A DNA stretch of 64,000 bases from Pseudorasbora parva (GCF_024679245.1 NC_090175.1:50373605-50437604), one strand, 5' to 3'; shown: positions 37,548 to 52,618, numbered from the stretch's first letter. Notes: generated from the letters alone by a model not told the origin. Made by a program: numbers and translations.

Positions 37548-39069
37548 TTACGCCCCCCTCCGAATAGGCGCGTCCTCGCGCCGTAACAGTTACATCAGTA
37601 GAGGGTGGGAGGGGGCTCAGGAGGAGGGCGTGAACACGAAGGGGCAGAAACAGAAAGTTCAACACAAAGAACAGTCCAACAGAAAAGGGAAGTCCAGGGG
37701 GCTGTGGAAGGAGGGAGGAGCCAGTGGGGAGCCTGGAGCAGGAGCCAGATGGTCCAGAGACCAGCCAAGATGAGGCCCCAGGGCGGAGTTGGAGGAGGGA
37801 GGAACCATGGGGTCGCCGACCTGGTGGGAGACACCCTGGGGACAACCGACGAGGAACCACTGATGGAGACTCGGGAGGAGCAGCTGGGTTGATGAGCCCA
37901 TACGAGACCGGAGGCCCAGGAGACCGAGGTGGAGCCACGGCGACGAGCGTTCGAGTTGGAGCCGGACAACCGCAGGACAGAGGCTGAGCCAGTGGGACCG
38001 AGGATGAAGGCGGAGCAGAAGGGAAGGAGGAGCCAGACGAAGCCAAAGGTAGAGGAAGGACGACGACTGACCAAGACGAAGCCAGAGAGACGAGGGAGCC
38101 TGGAGAAGCCGTTTGGCCGAGGGTGTCTGATGGAACCAAGGGAGGGAGGAGCCACGGCGTACCCTCGACGGGCCGTGGTGGAGTGTAGGGAGAAGAGACC
38201 AGCAGTGACGACAGGAGATCCTCTGGGCGAGACAGCACTGCTGGACACACATCTCGAGGCGACTCCACACTGCTTGTGGGAGGAGCAGAGGGGATGACGG
38301 ACAGCAGTGTGATCGAGGCAGAAGGGCTGGTAGACAGCGACGGAGGAAGAGGGAGGGTGGGTGGGAACTCTGAGGGCACAGGAGAACCTTGGAACACTGG
38401 AGAAACAGGGGTTACTGGAGAGAGAGAGGTTGTGGGAAAAATGTCTGAGTACCAGTCAATTAAGTCCGCCTCGAAGATGTTACACAGTTCCTCGAGATGG
38501 CCGCCAGAGGTCCTCATCACATCCACCGTGGCGGGCTGATGGTTGGGGCTCCTCTCCCAACTCTCAAGCTCCACGAGGACTCCCTCCACGACGGATGATG
38601 TTGCCGGCTCACGCACCTGGTCAGACCCTCGCTGTGGTCCGGACTCCAGGACGATGACTCCTCTCAACCTCTGTCTGGGTTCGGGCTCGTCGATCGCAGC
38701 AGGCCAGTCTCCACGGTCTGTGGTGGGCTCAGGCACTTCCTTCATGCCGGTTGTGGCCGGTGGTGGATGGCTGGTGTCTGGCGGTGGTGGAGTGAGACTG
38801 GTACCGCTGTCCTCTTCAGCGAGGCCGATGGTGAAAGGGGAGTGGTTACGTACCAGTACCCACTCCACGAATGCAGTGAAGTCTTCCTTTGGACCGCCCG
38901 CTGGAACGCGTGCCTTCGACCTCTCGCTCAGGCTGGCGTAATAGAAAACGCTTAGCGAGCAGTCCGGGAAATGGGACAGGCACGCGAGCTGGAGGAAGTC
39001 CCAGGTGTTTGCCTCCAGCGGGCGGTCTCCCTGCTCCAGGCAGAGAAGCTGGACATCGGGTAGGGCCAT
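37534..39069 (-). CDS. Gag-like/unknown ORF of the LTR element, 511 codons
   Basis: Starts ATGGCC in a good context (CCCATGG) 70 bp inside the 5' LTR and ends at TAA within the 3' LTR. The N-terminal ~75 residues (MALPDVQLLCLEQGDRP ..., CLSHFPDCSLSVFYYASL, FVEWVLVRN) look like a folded domain; residues ~90-480 are Pro/Ser-rich and low in complexity. No CCHC zinc knuckle, protease, RT or integrase motif is visible. I have seen similar sequences annotated as uncharacterised in cyprinids, and take it to be a retrotransposon-borne protein, possibly a gag replacement. The open frame over 1.5 kb is notable. A host gene is less likely because the LTRs frame it exactly. Confidence 0.6.
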   Translation of the reverse strand: MALPDVQLLCLEQGDRPLEANTWDFLQLACLSHFPDCSLSVFYYASLSERSKARVPAGGPKEDFTAFVEWVLVRNHSPFTIGLAEEDSGTSLTPPPPDTSHPPPATTGMKEVPEPTTDRGDWPAAIDEPEPRQRLRGVIVLESGPQRGSDQVREPATSSVVEGVLVELESWERSPNHQPATVDVMRTSGGHLEELCNIFEADLIDWYSDIFPTTSLSPVTPVSPVFQGSPVPSEFPPTLPLPPSLSTSPSASITLLSVIPSAPPTSSVESPRDVCPAVLSRPEDLLSSLLVSSPYTPPRPVEGTPWLLPPLVPSDTLGQTASPGSLVSLASSWSVVVLPLPLASSGSSFPSAPPSSSVPLAQPLSCGCPAPTRTLVAVAPPRSPGPPVSYGLINPAAPPESPSVVPRRLSPGCLPPGRRPHGSSLLQLRPGASSWLVSGPSGSCSRLPTGSSLLPQPPGLPFSVGLFFVLNFLFLPLRVHALLLSPLPPSTDVTVTARGRAYSEGGVMLHV

Positions 39070-39139
39070 GGGAAGACGGGGGAACTAAAAAAAAACATAA
39101 AGAAAACGCAGCTAAAAAAACAGTTTTGGTCCGTCGTTC

Positions 39140-39379
39140 TGTTACAGAATGGGTGTGTAGGTCAAACTCACGAAGGCAAAGGCGAACTAGGAAAAGGAAA
39201 CTTTACTTAATTGAAATACCACAGGAACATCCAGACACATCACTTTACATGAACGACGACGGACAAACACTGAGGGGAAACTGAGAACTAAATACACAGG
39301 TGATGGGTATAACTAATTAAACTAGGACACGGGGGCTAAACTCAAAACACAAAGAACACAGCAGGTTATACATGTAACT
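39140..39379 (-). repeat. 5' LTR of the element (right copy, 240 bp)
   Basis: On the minus strand it ends CATTCTGTAACA and is followed by GAACGACGGACCAAAACTG, the position of a primer-binding site. It has a promoter-like TATTTAG on the minus strand. A (TATTA)n array follows on its right. Confidence 0.85.
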
Positions 39380-39498
39380 ATTATATTATATTATATTATA
39401 TTATATTATATTATATTATATTATTATATTATATTATATTATATTATATTATATTATATTATATTATATTATATTATATTATATTATATTATATTATA
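39379..39498. repeat. (TATTA)n microsatellite
   Basis: About 23 pentamer units directly at the outer end of the LTR element, with one TTATTA interruption. It may have grown from the AT-rich target site. Confidence 0.95.
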
Positions 39499-41387
39499 AA
39501 AACGTGTTGTACACAATCTATACATACTGTACTTTATAAGGTAAGTAAAAGTCCTTTTATAGTTAACATGCTCTTCAGGTTGTGGTTCACATATATTTGC
39601 TGTAAAACAATTACTGATTTTTTTTAAGTAAACAAAATAATAAGTTGTATATTGTTAGTAAAATTTCAAGATAAACACTTAGTGAAGAACTCCTTATCCA
39701 TGTTTTCACTGATTCACTAGCGCTATTACACATCTTCTCAAATAATACAGAATATAAAGAACAGAACAAGCAGAAACAAGTGATAGAAGCATTGCTTATG
39801 CACATGTAATATATGATTAATTATAATCAAACATTAAAAAGAATAAATCAAAACTAATATTACAGAATGAAATGTTGAATCCACGAAGAGGACTCAGTCT
39901 ACTCCATTTATGTTTAAATACAATCTCTGAATGCGATCTTGGCAGACAAAAATGTTCTTTTTTTTTTTTTTTTTTTTTGCTAAATGTTCCTGTTTTTATC
40001 AAACTCAGCCTAAATTCAAGTGTTTATGAAAAAAAAAATGCATTTAGTTTAATTATTAGGCTCTTATTTTCTTTTAAAGTAGAGATTCTGTTCTTTCTTT
40101 TAATATTGTATGTTCAGATATTCATACAAAATATTTTGGGGGTCACGAAATGTTTTGTGAAAATGATAAAAAATGCTAGTGCTGGCTGGAAAGTGTAAAT
40201 ATTAGAGACAGAGTGACATATTTATAGGCCTATGTATTTAAATATACCTCTGAACAATCAAGTTTAGATGAAATGTGAGTAGCATAAGCACAATCAGCCT
40301 CACAATATTGTCAAGGGACTGTCAATGTCATGAGAAAGGTGCATTGCATTGGAAAAGGCACCAGAGAGCTTTACGGATGTGCTCAATCCTCAACATGCAA
40401 ACCTCTGCCAAATTGAGTTATGAAAATTTGATCAGAACGTTAATGCAAAAATGGCCCAGTACAGTCCACTCCCACCACTGCCAACAATGTGGATAATCAG
40501 ACTGCCACTCTCCTACTTAATAGAAGCATGACAGGAACTCAACCTGAATACTGATCTCCTCTCTATTCTTCACTGCTCTCCCACTGACCCTCAAAGGACA
40601 AAGTTCAGCCCCATTCTTTGTGCGGAACGACCTACAGCGCGGAACATGGTTTTAACAAAGAATAGTTCCGTTATGTTTGTGATTATGGTGCCATTGAATG
40701 GGTTTGAGCGTGTGGGTGGTCATTATGTTTGAATATGTACAGGATGATTACTGTTGGTGTCATTGGCTAACTTCAGCGCTGTGAATGACGACGGTGTACG
40801 GAATTTCTAGTCTGAACAATGGCTTTTCTCTGGTGGCAATCACCTGTATAATTACTGTGCAATTTGGGAACAATGGCTAGATCTAAGAGGTAATTGCACA
40901 GGTATATAATCCTTGTCTCTCAACACTCAGGAAAGTTTTAAATATCCAATAGACACACTTGGAGATGAATATTAAGTGTTTTGAAAAGCCCTAAGTGGGT
41001 GTCCCTTTAAACAAAGGATTTGGTTTTTGAGAGGAATTGCATTAAGAGGATGAAATCAGACACATTCTTATTATTTTTCTTGTATGTCCGTTTGGTAAGT
41101 GAGAGAATTACAAACAATTTTAAATACAGTTACAGTACTCTCTCTGAAATATTTGCATGTATCTTAAATTTAATGTATATATATATCTATAAATATGTTA
41201 TATATAACATATTTTCTTAAAAAATATTGTGTATTTATACAGTACACACACAGACACAAACATTTCTTTGTGATGCGATTAATCCCCCCCCCCCCACACA
41301 CATACATTGATTCCACATTACAAGTCATTTTCATAAGGAATCAACATTTTTGAATGATCTAACAGATTAAAGCACAGCAGCACATTG
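39499..41387. other. Intergenic, no gene recognised
   Basis: AT-rich with a T-run at 39958-39978. 40260-40900 appears unique but shows no splice-flanked coding exon. A C-run lies at 41286-41295. Confidence 0.4.
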
Positions 41388-42321
41388 TCATGGATTATGT
41401 AGTTCTAAGGGTACAGGAAACATTGCCTCTTCCAGATAAACATGCTTCCTATAGTAGCTGAGATTGAGCAGAACTTGGCCAACTGTTTGGCCCGTTTTAG
41501 AAATTCCCCCAATGCGAAGTCCACGGATCGTCAGCCTGTGCACATGACCTAAACTACCAAACACTAGCACAATCAGATGGCATTTGTACCCAAGGTTCTC
41601 GATTATAGATACCAATGACTGATATTTTAGTCTTAGAGCAGTAAGAGTCCTCCAAAAAAATGGCACATGACACTTCAAGTAATTTGACTGTTTTTCCATT
41701 CTGAGATATGTTAACAATGTCTGGTATATTTGCAATTCCTAAAAAAAAGTGTTTGCAGGTGAATTAAACTATTTATTCTGTACAGTAGTGTGTTTAAAAA
41801 AATGGGCTCATCAGCCGTGCAAGGAATCTGAGCAGCAATGAGGTCCACGAGTCTGTCATGTCTGGCAGTATAATCCTTTCTATGATGAACAACTGTTCAT
41901 GATGTGGGCGACTGACTCCAGGTGTTGAGAAGGGGGCCTGCAACATGCAGAGAGGTGAATGCGTGGAGGGAAACCACAGCGATAAGTTATATTTAGTAGG
42001 AAGAACCTGCAGACGGGCTTTTAAACAGAAAGTAAGGAACTCTTCACTGATGGTGGCATCGCTGTAAATGGTGTGTGACACAGAGTGGTCCGCACAGGGC
42101 AGTTTTGCCAGCTTTCTCTGGAGTTTTAGGTTGGACCAGTACTCCATATTTTGGGCTCTTTGAATAGACAGAATAGTCTGCCTTGATGTTCTAGGCTGGA
42201 GCAGGTGAACATGGTTATTATGGGGCAGCCTGGCCTCCACGATGACAGATGGGTCCTCTACCTCCGCCTCAGAGACATCTACAGGTGTATTATGGGAAGT
42301 CCTCAGTCTGTCCTCCAGCAT
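41388..42321 (-). pseudogene. Non-LTR retrotransposon ORF2 C-terminal remnant
   Basis: Two minus-strand frames belong together: 42321-41794 (RTSRQTILSIQRAQNMEYW, LKARLQVLPTKYNLSLWFPS) and 41735-41388 (LRLKYQSLVSIIENLGYKC, RLTIRGLRIGGISKTG). Near 41880 the frame shifts; in the next frame YTARHDRLVDLIAAQI is readable. These are the words I recall from the region after the reverse transcriptase of fish non-LTR elements. The RT core itself is absent (5' truncated) and the frame is broken, so it is dead. Confidence 0.6.
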
Positions 42322-42394
42322 AGGTCATTAAAATCTTGCCAGTCTGATGACGCATACGCACACGCACACACGCACGCACGCAAGCACGCACGCA

Positions 42395-44219
<1,825 letters not shown>

Positions 44220-44256
<37 letters not shown>

Positions 44257-44282
44257 TTAGATTTATAGATTAGATTTATAGC

Positions 44283-44318
<36 letters not shown>

Positions 44319-44340
44319 TTATTTCTTTTTTAACTATAAA

Positions 44341-44373
<33 letters not shown>

Positions 44374-44375
44374 AA
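44220..44375. repeat. (CA)n, (TA)n and (TC)n tracts
   Basis: (CA)n 44220-44253, (TA)n 44289-44313, (TC)n 44341-44374, separated by short AT-rich spacers. Confidence 0.95.
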
Positions 44376-46233
<1,858 letters not shown>

Positions 46234-46420
46234 AAAAACTTTCCTGTGGAAAATATAGACACAGGCTGCTGCACGCAGGATGGAAAATGAAAATCAATTA
46301 GAAATTAATTATGGAAACATTGCAAGGTACCGTTTCCATTTAGAAAATAACACCATGGAGGGCTTCATATCTCAATACATTATTCTGATGCTTGGAAAAG
46401 AGAATATTAAAAGATAAAAA

Positions 46421-46423
46421 TAA

Positions 46424-46482
<59 letters not shown>

Positions 46483-46517
46483 ATCAAACAAACAAATAAA
46501 TAAATAAATAAACAAAT
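46421..46517. repeat. (AAAT)n microsatellite
   Basis: TAAA units, interrupted by CAAACAAACAAA near 46485. Confidence 0.95.
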
Positions 46518-47818
46518 TAATTAATCAATTTGTAAATTTTAAAGTACATTTATATATTAAATACTTAAAACTAATTCAATAATTAATAATACATATTAAT
46601 AATATAATAATAAACATATTTGAGCAAATATGTTGGACTTTTTAATTATTTTGAATAAATACATATTGAATTTATTTTGAGTATATTTATATTGAGTAAT
46701 ATTTAAATAAATATTTAAATGCAGATTTCATAGAATATGAATCTATTTTGCATAACAGATTTTTAAATAAATAAATGCATACATTTTAATGCATTTAAGT
46801 CCTTTAATAAAAAATAAAGATATATATTAAAATATTTAATACTGAAAATAATTTTCACATGACTCACACAACTGTATTTTCTGTAAGTATCATTGGAGCA
46901 ACAATGCTATCATATAATAAATGTATACACACCTAATCACTCATAAAAAGAAACAAAAAAACATTACATTAAAAACCTGTTACAGAATTCTCAGTGTACA
47001 GAGCAACAACATCGAATGAGATTGTTTTCATTTTAGACCTCAAGCTTTAACAGGACCACACAGAGATGCCAAAAACCCCCTATTAAATCTGACTGCAAAA
47101 ACTTACAATTACTAATCATAACAACATAATACGTGAAAGCAGGTCCATATTAAACCCTTTGGCTCCGGGCGACACAATCTCATCTAGTATTCCCCATGTG
47201 GCATTACTTCTCTTGATGGTCAAAAGATCAGCGCAGTCATAGTATATGTTCATAGATGCCTCATTCGACCAATCCGCACATCCACTAATTAGGAATCTGT
47301 ACAAAATCCAACTCACAAAAAGTTAGGCTAATGGTTATGTTTTAGTTAACTGGACAATTAAATGCAAAAAAGTTGGCTTAACCATGGAGTGAAAAGAAGT
47401 TGGTTCAACAATTGTTGGACCAACTTAGTATTAATTGTAAATTCGATTTGTAATTTGCAAGTTAAATAGCATACAAGTTGCAGCAAATTAACAATGCATT
47501 CTGGGTGCATCATAGAAAACTCATCCGCGGCTCCCAGCATGCATTGCGGCATAGATTCATAGCCTGAATCTCACAATAGGTCAAGGTGCTTAATGTACAA
47601 TCGGTTTTAAACCTTATTCAGCTTTTCTGATTATAACCATGCTGGATCATTTTTAGAATCAAAATGAAACAATAGTATATTGCTTATATTAAACTCAGTC
47701 ATAAAATCAGTGAATTGAACCACTATGATTCAATTCTTATTCAGCAGCCATAGAAACACTAGCATTAAAAAGTCATCAAACTGCCCAACCAAAGAAAACA
47801 CTAAACACCATGATGGTG

Positions 47819-47852
<34 letters not shown>

Positions 47853-48066
47853 CTACACAAAAACACAAGAACAAAAAAACCTGATAACAGTCAGTTGAAC
47901 AAAAGATCTTAAATTTGGAGAGTTGAGTGAACAACTTAGTGTAAAAGTTGATTAAACTCAAAAGTGCTGTGCAGCAAGTCGCCTTACAATTTGAAGTTAT
48001 GTCAACTTTTCTTTTTTTTTACAGTGTACATGCTGAATAAATATATATAGATATATAATCTATATA
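46518..48066. other. AT-rich intergenic with repeat
   Basis: 46520-46900 is TA/AT-rich without features. 47345-48030 resembles a MITE of the ...TTTTACAGTGTAC type, interrupted by a 29-nt A-run at 47822-47850. A CTCCCAGCATGCATTGCGGC word occurs at 47530. Confidence 0.4.
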
Positions 48067-48074
48067 TACGTTTT

Positions 48075-49302
48075 CAGAGGTGGAAAGAGTAACAAAATAT
48101 TCTACTCAAGTAAAAGTGCTGTTACTTCAATTAAATTTTACTTAAGTAAAATTACTGGTCTAAAAATTTACTCAAGTAAAAGTAAAAAGTAGCTAATTTA
48201 AATTGTACTCAGAGTAAAAGTTACTTAGTTACTTTTTTAACAGTGGGGGTGGGGGACTCTCTCCTGTAGGGTTGTGATAGAATGAGATTTTCACGATATG
48301 ACAACTATCTCAGAAAACATCAATTAAACATTTACTGTACCTATTATTAAATGATGGTTATTATCACTAGTTAAAATTATGTTAAAGGAATGAAGAAGAT
48401 TGGTCTTTTTTTTTGGGTTGAACAAATGCTTTATTATAACAAACTTAAAACCATTTGTTTATTTTGTTTATTCAAATTTCAATAAAACATGTCTAAAAAA
48501 CTAAATTCAATAAATTATTATGAATTAGATTAACAACTTATTTTTATCATTAATTCATAAAAATGTTTAAGAATAATAGAGTCCATATGTAGTAGACGGA
48601 GCAGCTCATTCACAGAGAGAGAACAAGCAGATCATATGTTCATATAGCAATGTTTCGTGCTTTAATGTTCACAGACCATGTCGCGATTTGATTTATTTCT
48701 AAGGCCTACAGCTCTACATTCGAGTTTTTCGTTCGTCCACCAGTTTGCGTGTATTACGCCAATTCTACGTTATAATGTAAAGTTAATGTTCATGACTGGA
48801 TTCCGGGATTCCCTCTGCGTCACAGAAATCAATCGGCCTAAGTTATAAACATACCTTTATTTGCACAGAGGGATGTGTGTCCGAACATGTTCTATGTGTT
48901 TCTTCATTTGCATCCACATTATTTTTTTCTATATCCAAAGTATTTCCATACTAGCCAGGAGTTCACGACGGCGTTTTGCTTTTCACCTGGGTCTGCGTCA
49001 CTGACGTCTGTCTTGTTCGTCTCCATCTGATATTTGCGCGCTTGTTCTCTCCCGCGTCCCGCGCCAATATTAGTCATTCCCGGATCGCGTTTTTTTTCCT
49101 CCCCTCTTTGCATTAATGATTTATTTTTTACTCAGTAACGGATGTGGTTTAAAATGTAGCAAAGTACAATACTTTAATCAAAATGTACTTAAGTAAAAGT
49201 AAAATTACAGATTTTTAAAACAACTTAAAAAAAGTATAAGTACACAAAAGCTACTCAATTACAGTAACGCGAGTAAATGTAATTCGTTACTTTTCACCTC
49301 TG
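48075..49302. mobile_element. hAT-like element (1,228 bp) with perfect target duplication
   Basis: Ends CAGAGGTGGAAAGAGTAAC and GTTACTTTTCACCTCTG; many ACTCAAGTAAAAGT words sit subterminally on both sides. TACGTTTT is duplicated exactly at 48067-48074 and 49303-49310. No transposase. Confidence 0.92.
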
Positions 49303-49310
49303 TACGTTTT

Positions 49311-49490
49311 TTACTCTCATAGTGACTCTCATAGAAAACAAAACCATTGACATGGATTATACACGCAATGGTTGGAGTTAAAATCTTCTTTTGTGTACTG
49401 AAGAAACAAACACACCTACATCCTGGATGCCCTGGGGGTAAGCAGATGAACATCAAACTTTCATCGTTGGTTGAACTAACCCTTCAACAC
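49311..49490. repeat. Partial MITE of the 29819 family
   Basis: GGTAAGCAGATGAACATCAA and TGTGTACTGAAGAAACAAAC match the right and inner parts of the repeat at 29819-31057. The hAT element lies at its left edge. Confidence 0.5.
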
Positions 49491-49811
49491 AACCATAGCA
49501 CCTGTAACCCTGGCAGAAGGAAATATCCATCCTCTAACTCTTTAACCTGATTCTGCTTCTGTTTGCGATCAGGCCATTTTAAGCCGTTAAACTGTGGGAA
49601 AGTTTTCAGTGATCCAGTAATCGAAGTCATTCAAACAGTTCAAAACAACGCTAATATAAAGAAGGCCAGGCTGATTACACTACACATATCAGAGCGAATA
49701 GAGACTCACATTGCGCTTTTAGTGAATTATTCGTTCTAGTATGTGCTTTGCTTTAAAACATGAGCGCTGATCGTATTCTGCGATTGTTTCTGAAGAGCGT
49801 AAATATATATA

Positions 49812-50109
49812 TAAACTGTAAAAAAAAGTGTTGGTTTTTGTTGGTTTAACTTAAAAAAAGTTATAACCTGGTTGCCTTAAAATTTTGAGTTTATTGAAAT
49901 AAAATTTTTGAGTTGATACAATGAAGGAAATGTGTTTAATAGAAACTTGAAATATTATTGTATCTGAACCACATAAAAACATTGATAAATCATGAAAATA
50001 GCACTATTTGGCATGTTTCACTGCGTCATCAGAAATAAAACACACACAATTACCCAATATGCTTACAAAATCTTTTAATTATATTTTAATAAAGGTTGTC
50101 AAATCTCAA

Positions 50110-50110
<1 letters not shown>
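49812..50110. mobile_element. ACTGTAAAAA MITE, copy 2 of 3 (right end lost)
   Basis: Starts AAACTGTAAAAAAA and follows copy 1 through TTTAATAAAGGTTGTCAAATCTCAAA, where a (TA)n tract replaces the remaining ~60 bp. Confidence 0.75.

Positions 50111-50111
<1 letters not shown>

Positions 50112-50199
<88 letters not shown>
50112..50199. repeat. (TA)n microsatellite
   Basis: About 43 TA units at the broken right end of the preceding MITE. Confidence 0.97.
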
Positions 50200-50203
<4 letters not shown>

Positions 50204-51590
50204 AAAATAGTATTTGCCTAATTATGCTCATGCATATACAATTAAATACAATATAAAATAAATTCTCCAAAATAATTAAACATACAATTGACGTTGTAGT
50301 TGGCAGCTCTGTAGTAGCTTCTTGCACGTAACTTGAATTGATAAAACAATGAGTCTGAATTATAAAATGGCCCACCCCATTTAAACGTGATCTCCTGTGC
50401 TCCGCTTCTGCAGTGCTCTGTTCAACCTCTCCTCTAGGTTTAAATCTTTTGAAGCTCGGATGAAAGCTGACAGTGGTTATTTCTCATCATGGCCTGGCAG
50501 TTTCATGTGTCACAAGCACTCAATATGGGCTTGGTATATAGAAGTATGGAAGACTATTATGAATCCTACTTTGTGAAAGCTAAGCACTTCTCTATCTGGG
50601 GACCTGCCAATACTGTCATGTTTTATACTCGTCCGGATGGCTCTGGAGTTTATCTGGCACACTGACAGAACATTGATAGATCCATGTGCATTATCTTTTC
50701 ATTCATATATTTGTCTATAGTCAATTTCAAGGTACTTTGGTTGTAGGTCAGTACTACAGGTAGCTTCACAATCAATGCAATAAAACAAGTTGTCAGTCTC
50801 TCTTATGTTTTGAATATAAAGTAACAGCAGGAGACACAGTGCTGTGCAAATGTTTGTGTATCAGGTAGCCTGATATATTTAAAAATTCAGTGGATAAATT
50901 TGTATGGATTGTACTTACCCCAAGGAAAACTTTTCTGCTCAGAACTCGCTCTTTCATCTTAACAAATCTGAGTTCTGTTTGTGACATTTAAGATCTTTTC
51001 TGGAACTCTAGAGGAGACAAATGTGAGATTAGGGCCTTTTTTTCTCCGGAGGAATAAGTTAAAAGCAGTCGGAAGTAAGATCCATTCCTTGAAATAAGAT
51101 ATGCTTAAATGCTTACATTTCTTGTAGCCATCATAAGGAATTCATGCATTCATGAGGCAAATATGAAGGACACTACTTTGGACACAAGGTGATGAGGTTC
51201 ACTTTATCCTGTGGGAAGAAGGCACTTAAACTAGTCCAACTTTCCCGTTGTTCTAAAGAAAGTCAGACTAGTTCAAACACTGAATCAGTGGTGTCAGCTC
51301 TGAACGGTGTTTTGATGTGTTACATCACAGCCCGCATACTAAAACTTTAAAATCTCCTTTGTGCGTGTAAAATTACTCATCGTCTGTCTTCGAGGGGAAA
51401 CACTTCACATCTGAATCCCTGCAGTAACTGAAAACTTTCGGCGTGACAAGTTGTCCTCAAATGGTTTAAGAAATGTTTTTGTAACAAGCACACAAGTTCA
51501 TCTCTTATTATTTTGACACTCTTCTTACAAAATATATGTGAAGGTTTTCAGTCATCTGGGTAATAAGAGGATGGGTTAGACTTGATATTT
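50200..51590. other. Apparently unique intergenic stretch
   Basis: 50380-51500 has few repeat words. It contains the 58-codon frame at 50489. No other exon-like signal found. Confidence 0.4.
50489..50665 (+). CDS. Small 58-codon ORF of unknown function
   Basis: ATG in a good context (CATCATGG) and TGA at 50663-50665. The sequence is protein-like: MAWQFHVSQALNMGLVYRSM, then EDYYESYFVKAKHFSIWGP and TVMFYTRPDGSGVYLAH, rich in aromatic residues. No family recognised, no transmembrane or signal segment, and no splice partners identified. A chance frame is quite possible at this length. Confidence 0.2.
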   Translation: MAWQFHVSQALNMGLVYRSMEDYYESYFVKAKHFSIWGPANTVMFYTRPDGSGVYLAH

Positions 51591-51593
51591 CAT

Positions 51594-51885
51594 GGTTACA
51601 CTTTATTTTGATGGTCCACTTTAGACATTCCACTAACTATAAAGTAACTTTGCAACTACATCTCAACTAGCAGTCATTAGAGTATAAGTAAACTGTAATA
51701 GACTCTTGACTTGAGGTGAGGGTTAGAATAAGTTGACATGTAGTTGTAAAGTTACTTAGTCAGTAGAAAGTCTGTTGGGGAGTCTACTAATAGTCCAATA
51801 GTCCAACATGTTGAAAAGTTCCTTATCGTCAGTAGAATGTCTAAAGTGGTCCATTGAATAAAGTGTGATCTTTCACTGCTGCCTT
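51594..51885. repeat. MITE starting GGTTACACTTTATTTTGATG
   Basis: The left end pairs with CATTGAATAAAGTGTGATC at the right; internal TAGACATTCCACTAACTA and TCAGTAGAATGTCTAAAG are also inverted. Non-coding. Confidence 0.65.
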
Positions 51886-51989
51886 TTTTTTTGTTGACAT
51901 TCACAGATCTAAATTACTTTTCCATTACAAAAAATAAATGTAAAGGCTTATTTGAGCTGCCTGTTTTGGGTTTCTAAAAACTGCAATAT

Positions 51990-52592
51990 TGGCTTTAAGG
52001 GTTAGTTCACCCAAAAAATAAAATTCTGTCATGAATTACTCACCCTCATGCTGTTCATCCTCAAGATCTTTATTCATCTTCAGATATTTCGGATATATTT
52101 TTGATGAAATCCGAGAGCTCTCTGAGCCCTCATAGACATAGCTATTTAATTACCAGTTTTTAAAGCCCAAAAAGGTAGAAAAGACAAAAGACACTTCCAC
52201 AGCGCTACTGCAGTATGCCGGCTTACCATTGGGCGTTAACATAATCATCACGATGCATGTGTGTGATGCTGACGCAGAAGCTGGCCAATGGTGAGCTGCC
52301 GTTCTGATGAAGTGCTTTGAAAGTGTTGCACTGCATTTACAATGTAAACTGCTTAGGAGACTGGCACAGACGAGAAAAGAATGTTGAATAAAGTTGTTAT
52401 TTTTGTTGGGTGTTTTTGCACAAGGTATTCTCATCGCTTCATAACTATTTTATAGATGTATTTACTACCTCTGTGCCTTGAAAATGGTAATTACATTGCT
52501 CTCTATGAACAAAAGTCTTACAGGTTTGAAATGACTTGAGGGTGAGTAATAATGACATAAATAAAAAATTTTGGTGAACTAACCATTTAACC
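51990..52592. mobile_element. MITE with GGTTAGTTCACC ends (about 600 bp)
   Basis: Left end AAGGGTTAGTTCACCCAAAA, right end TTTTGGTGAACTAACCATTT; ACTCACCCTCA is mirrored as TGAGGGTGAGT inside. Non-coding. Confidence 0.8.
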
Positions 52593-52618
52593 GCGTTAAC
52601 ATGTTTACAAGATATGTT

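Larger units (their letters stand above)
37263..39379 (-). mobile_element. Non-autonomous LTR retrotransposon (2.1 kb)
   Basis: Two direct repeats, 37263-37547 and 39140-39379, share GGGTGTGTAGGTCAAACTCA, CATCCAGACACA and GAACGACGACGGACAAACAC. Read on the minus strand the LTR is TGTTACATGTATAACC ... CATTCTGTAACA, i.e. TG...CA ends. A purine run GGAGGGGGG sits just before the 3' LTR as a polypurine tract. ATTAT occurs at 37258-37262 and 39380-39384 as a candidate target duplication, though the flank is AT-rich. The internal region holds one ORF and no protease, reverse transcriptase or integrase. Confidence 0.85.

Noticed and set aside
37595..38657. Several 87-217 codon frames overlapping the LTR-element ORF on both strands
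   Set aside because: Shadows of a GC-rich low-complexity coding region; no start context or domain of their own.
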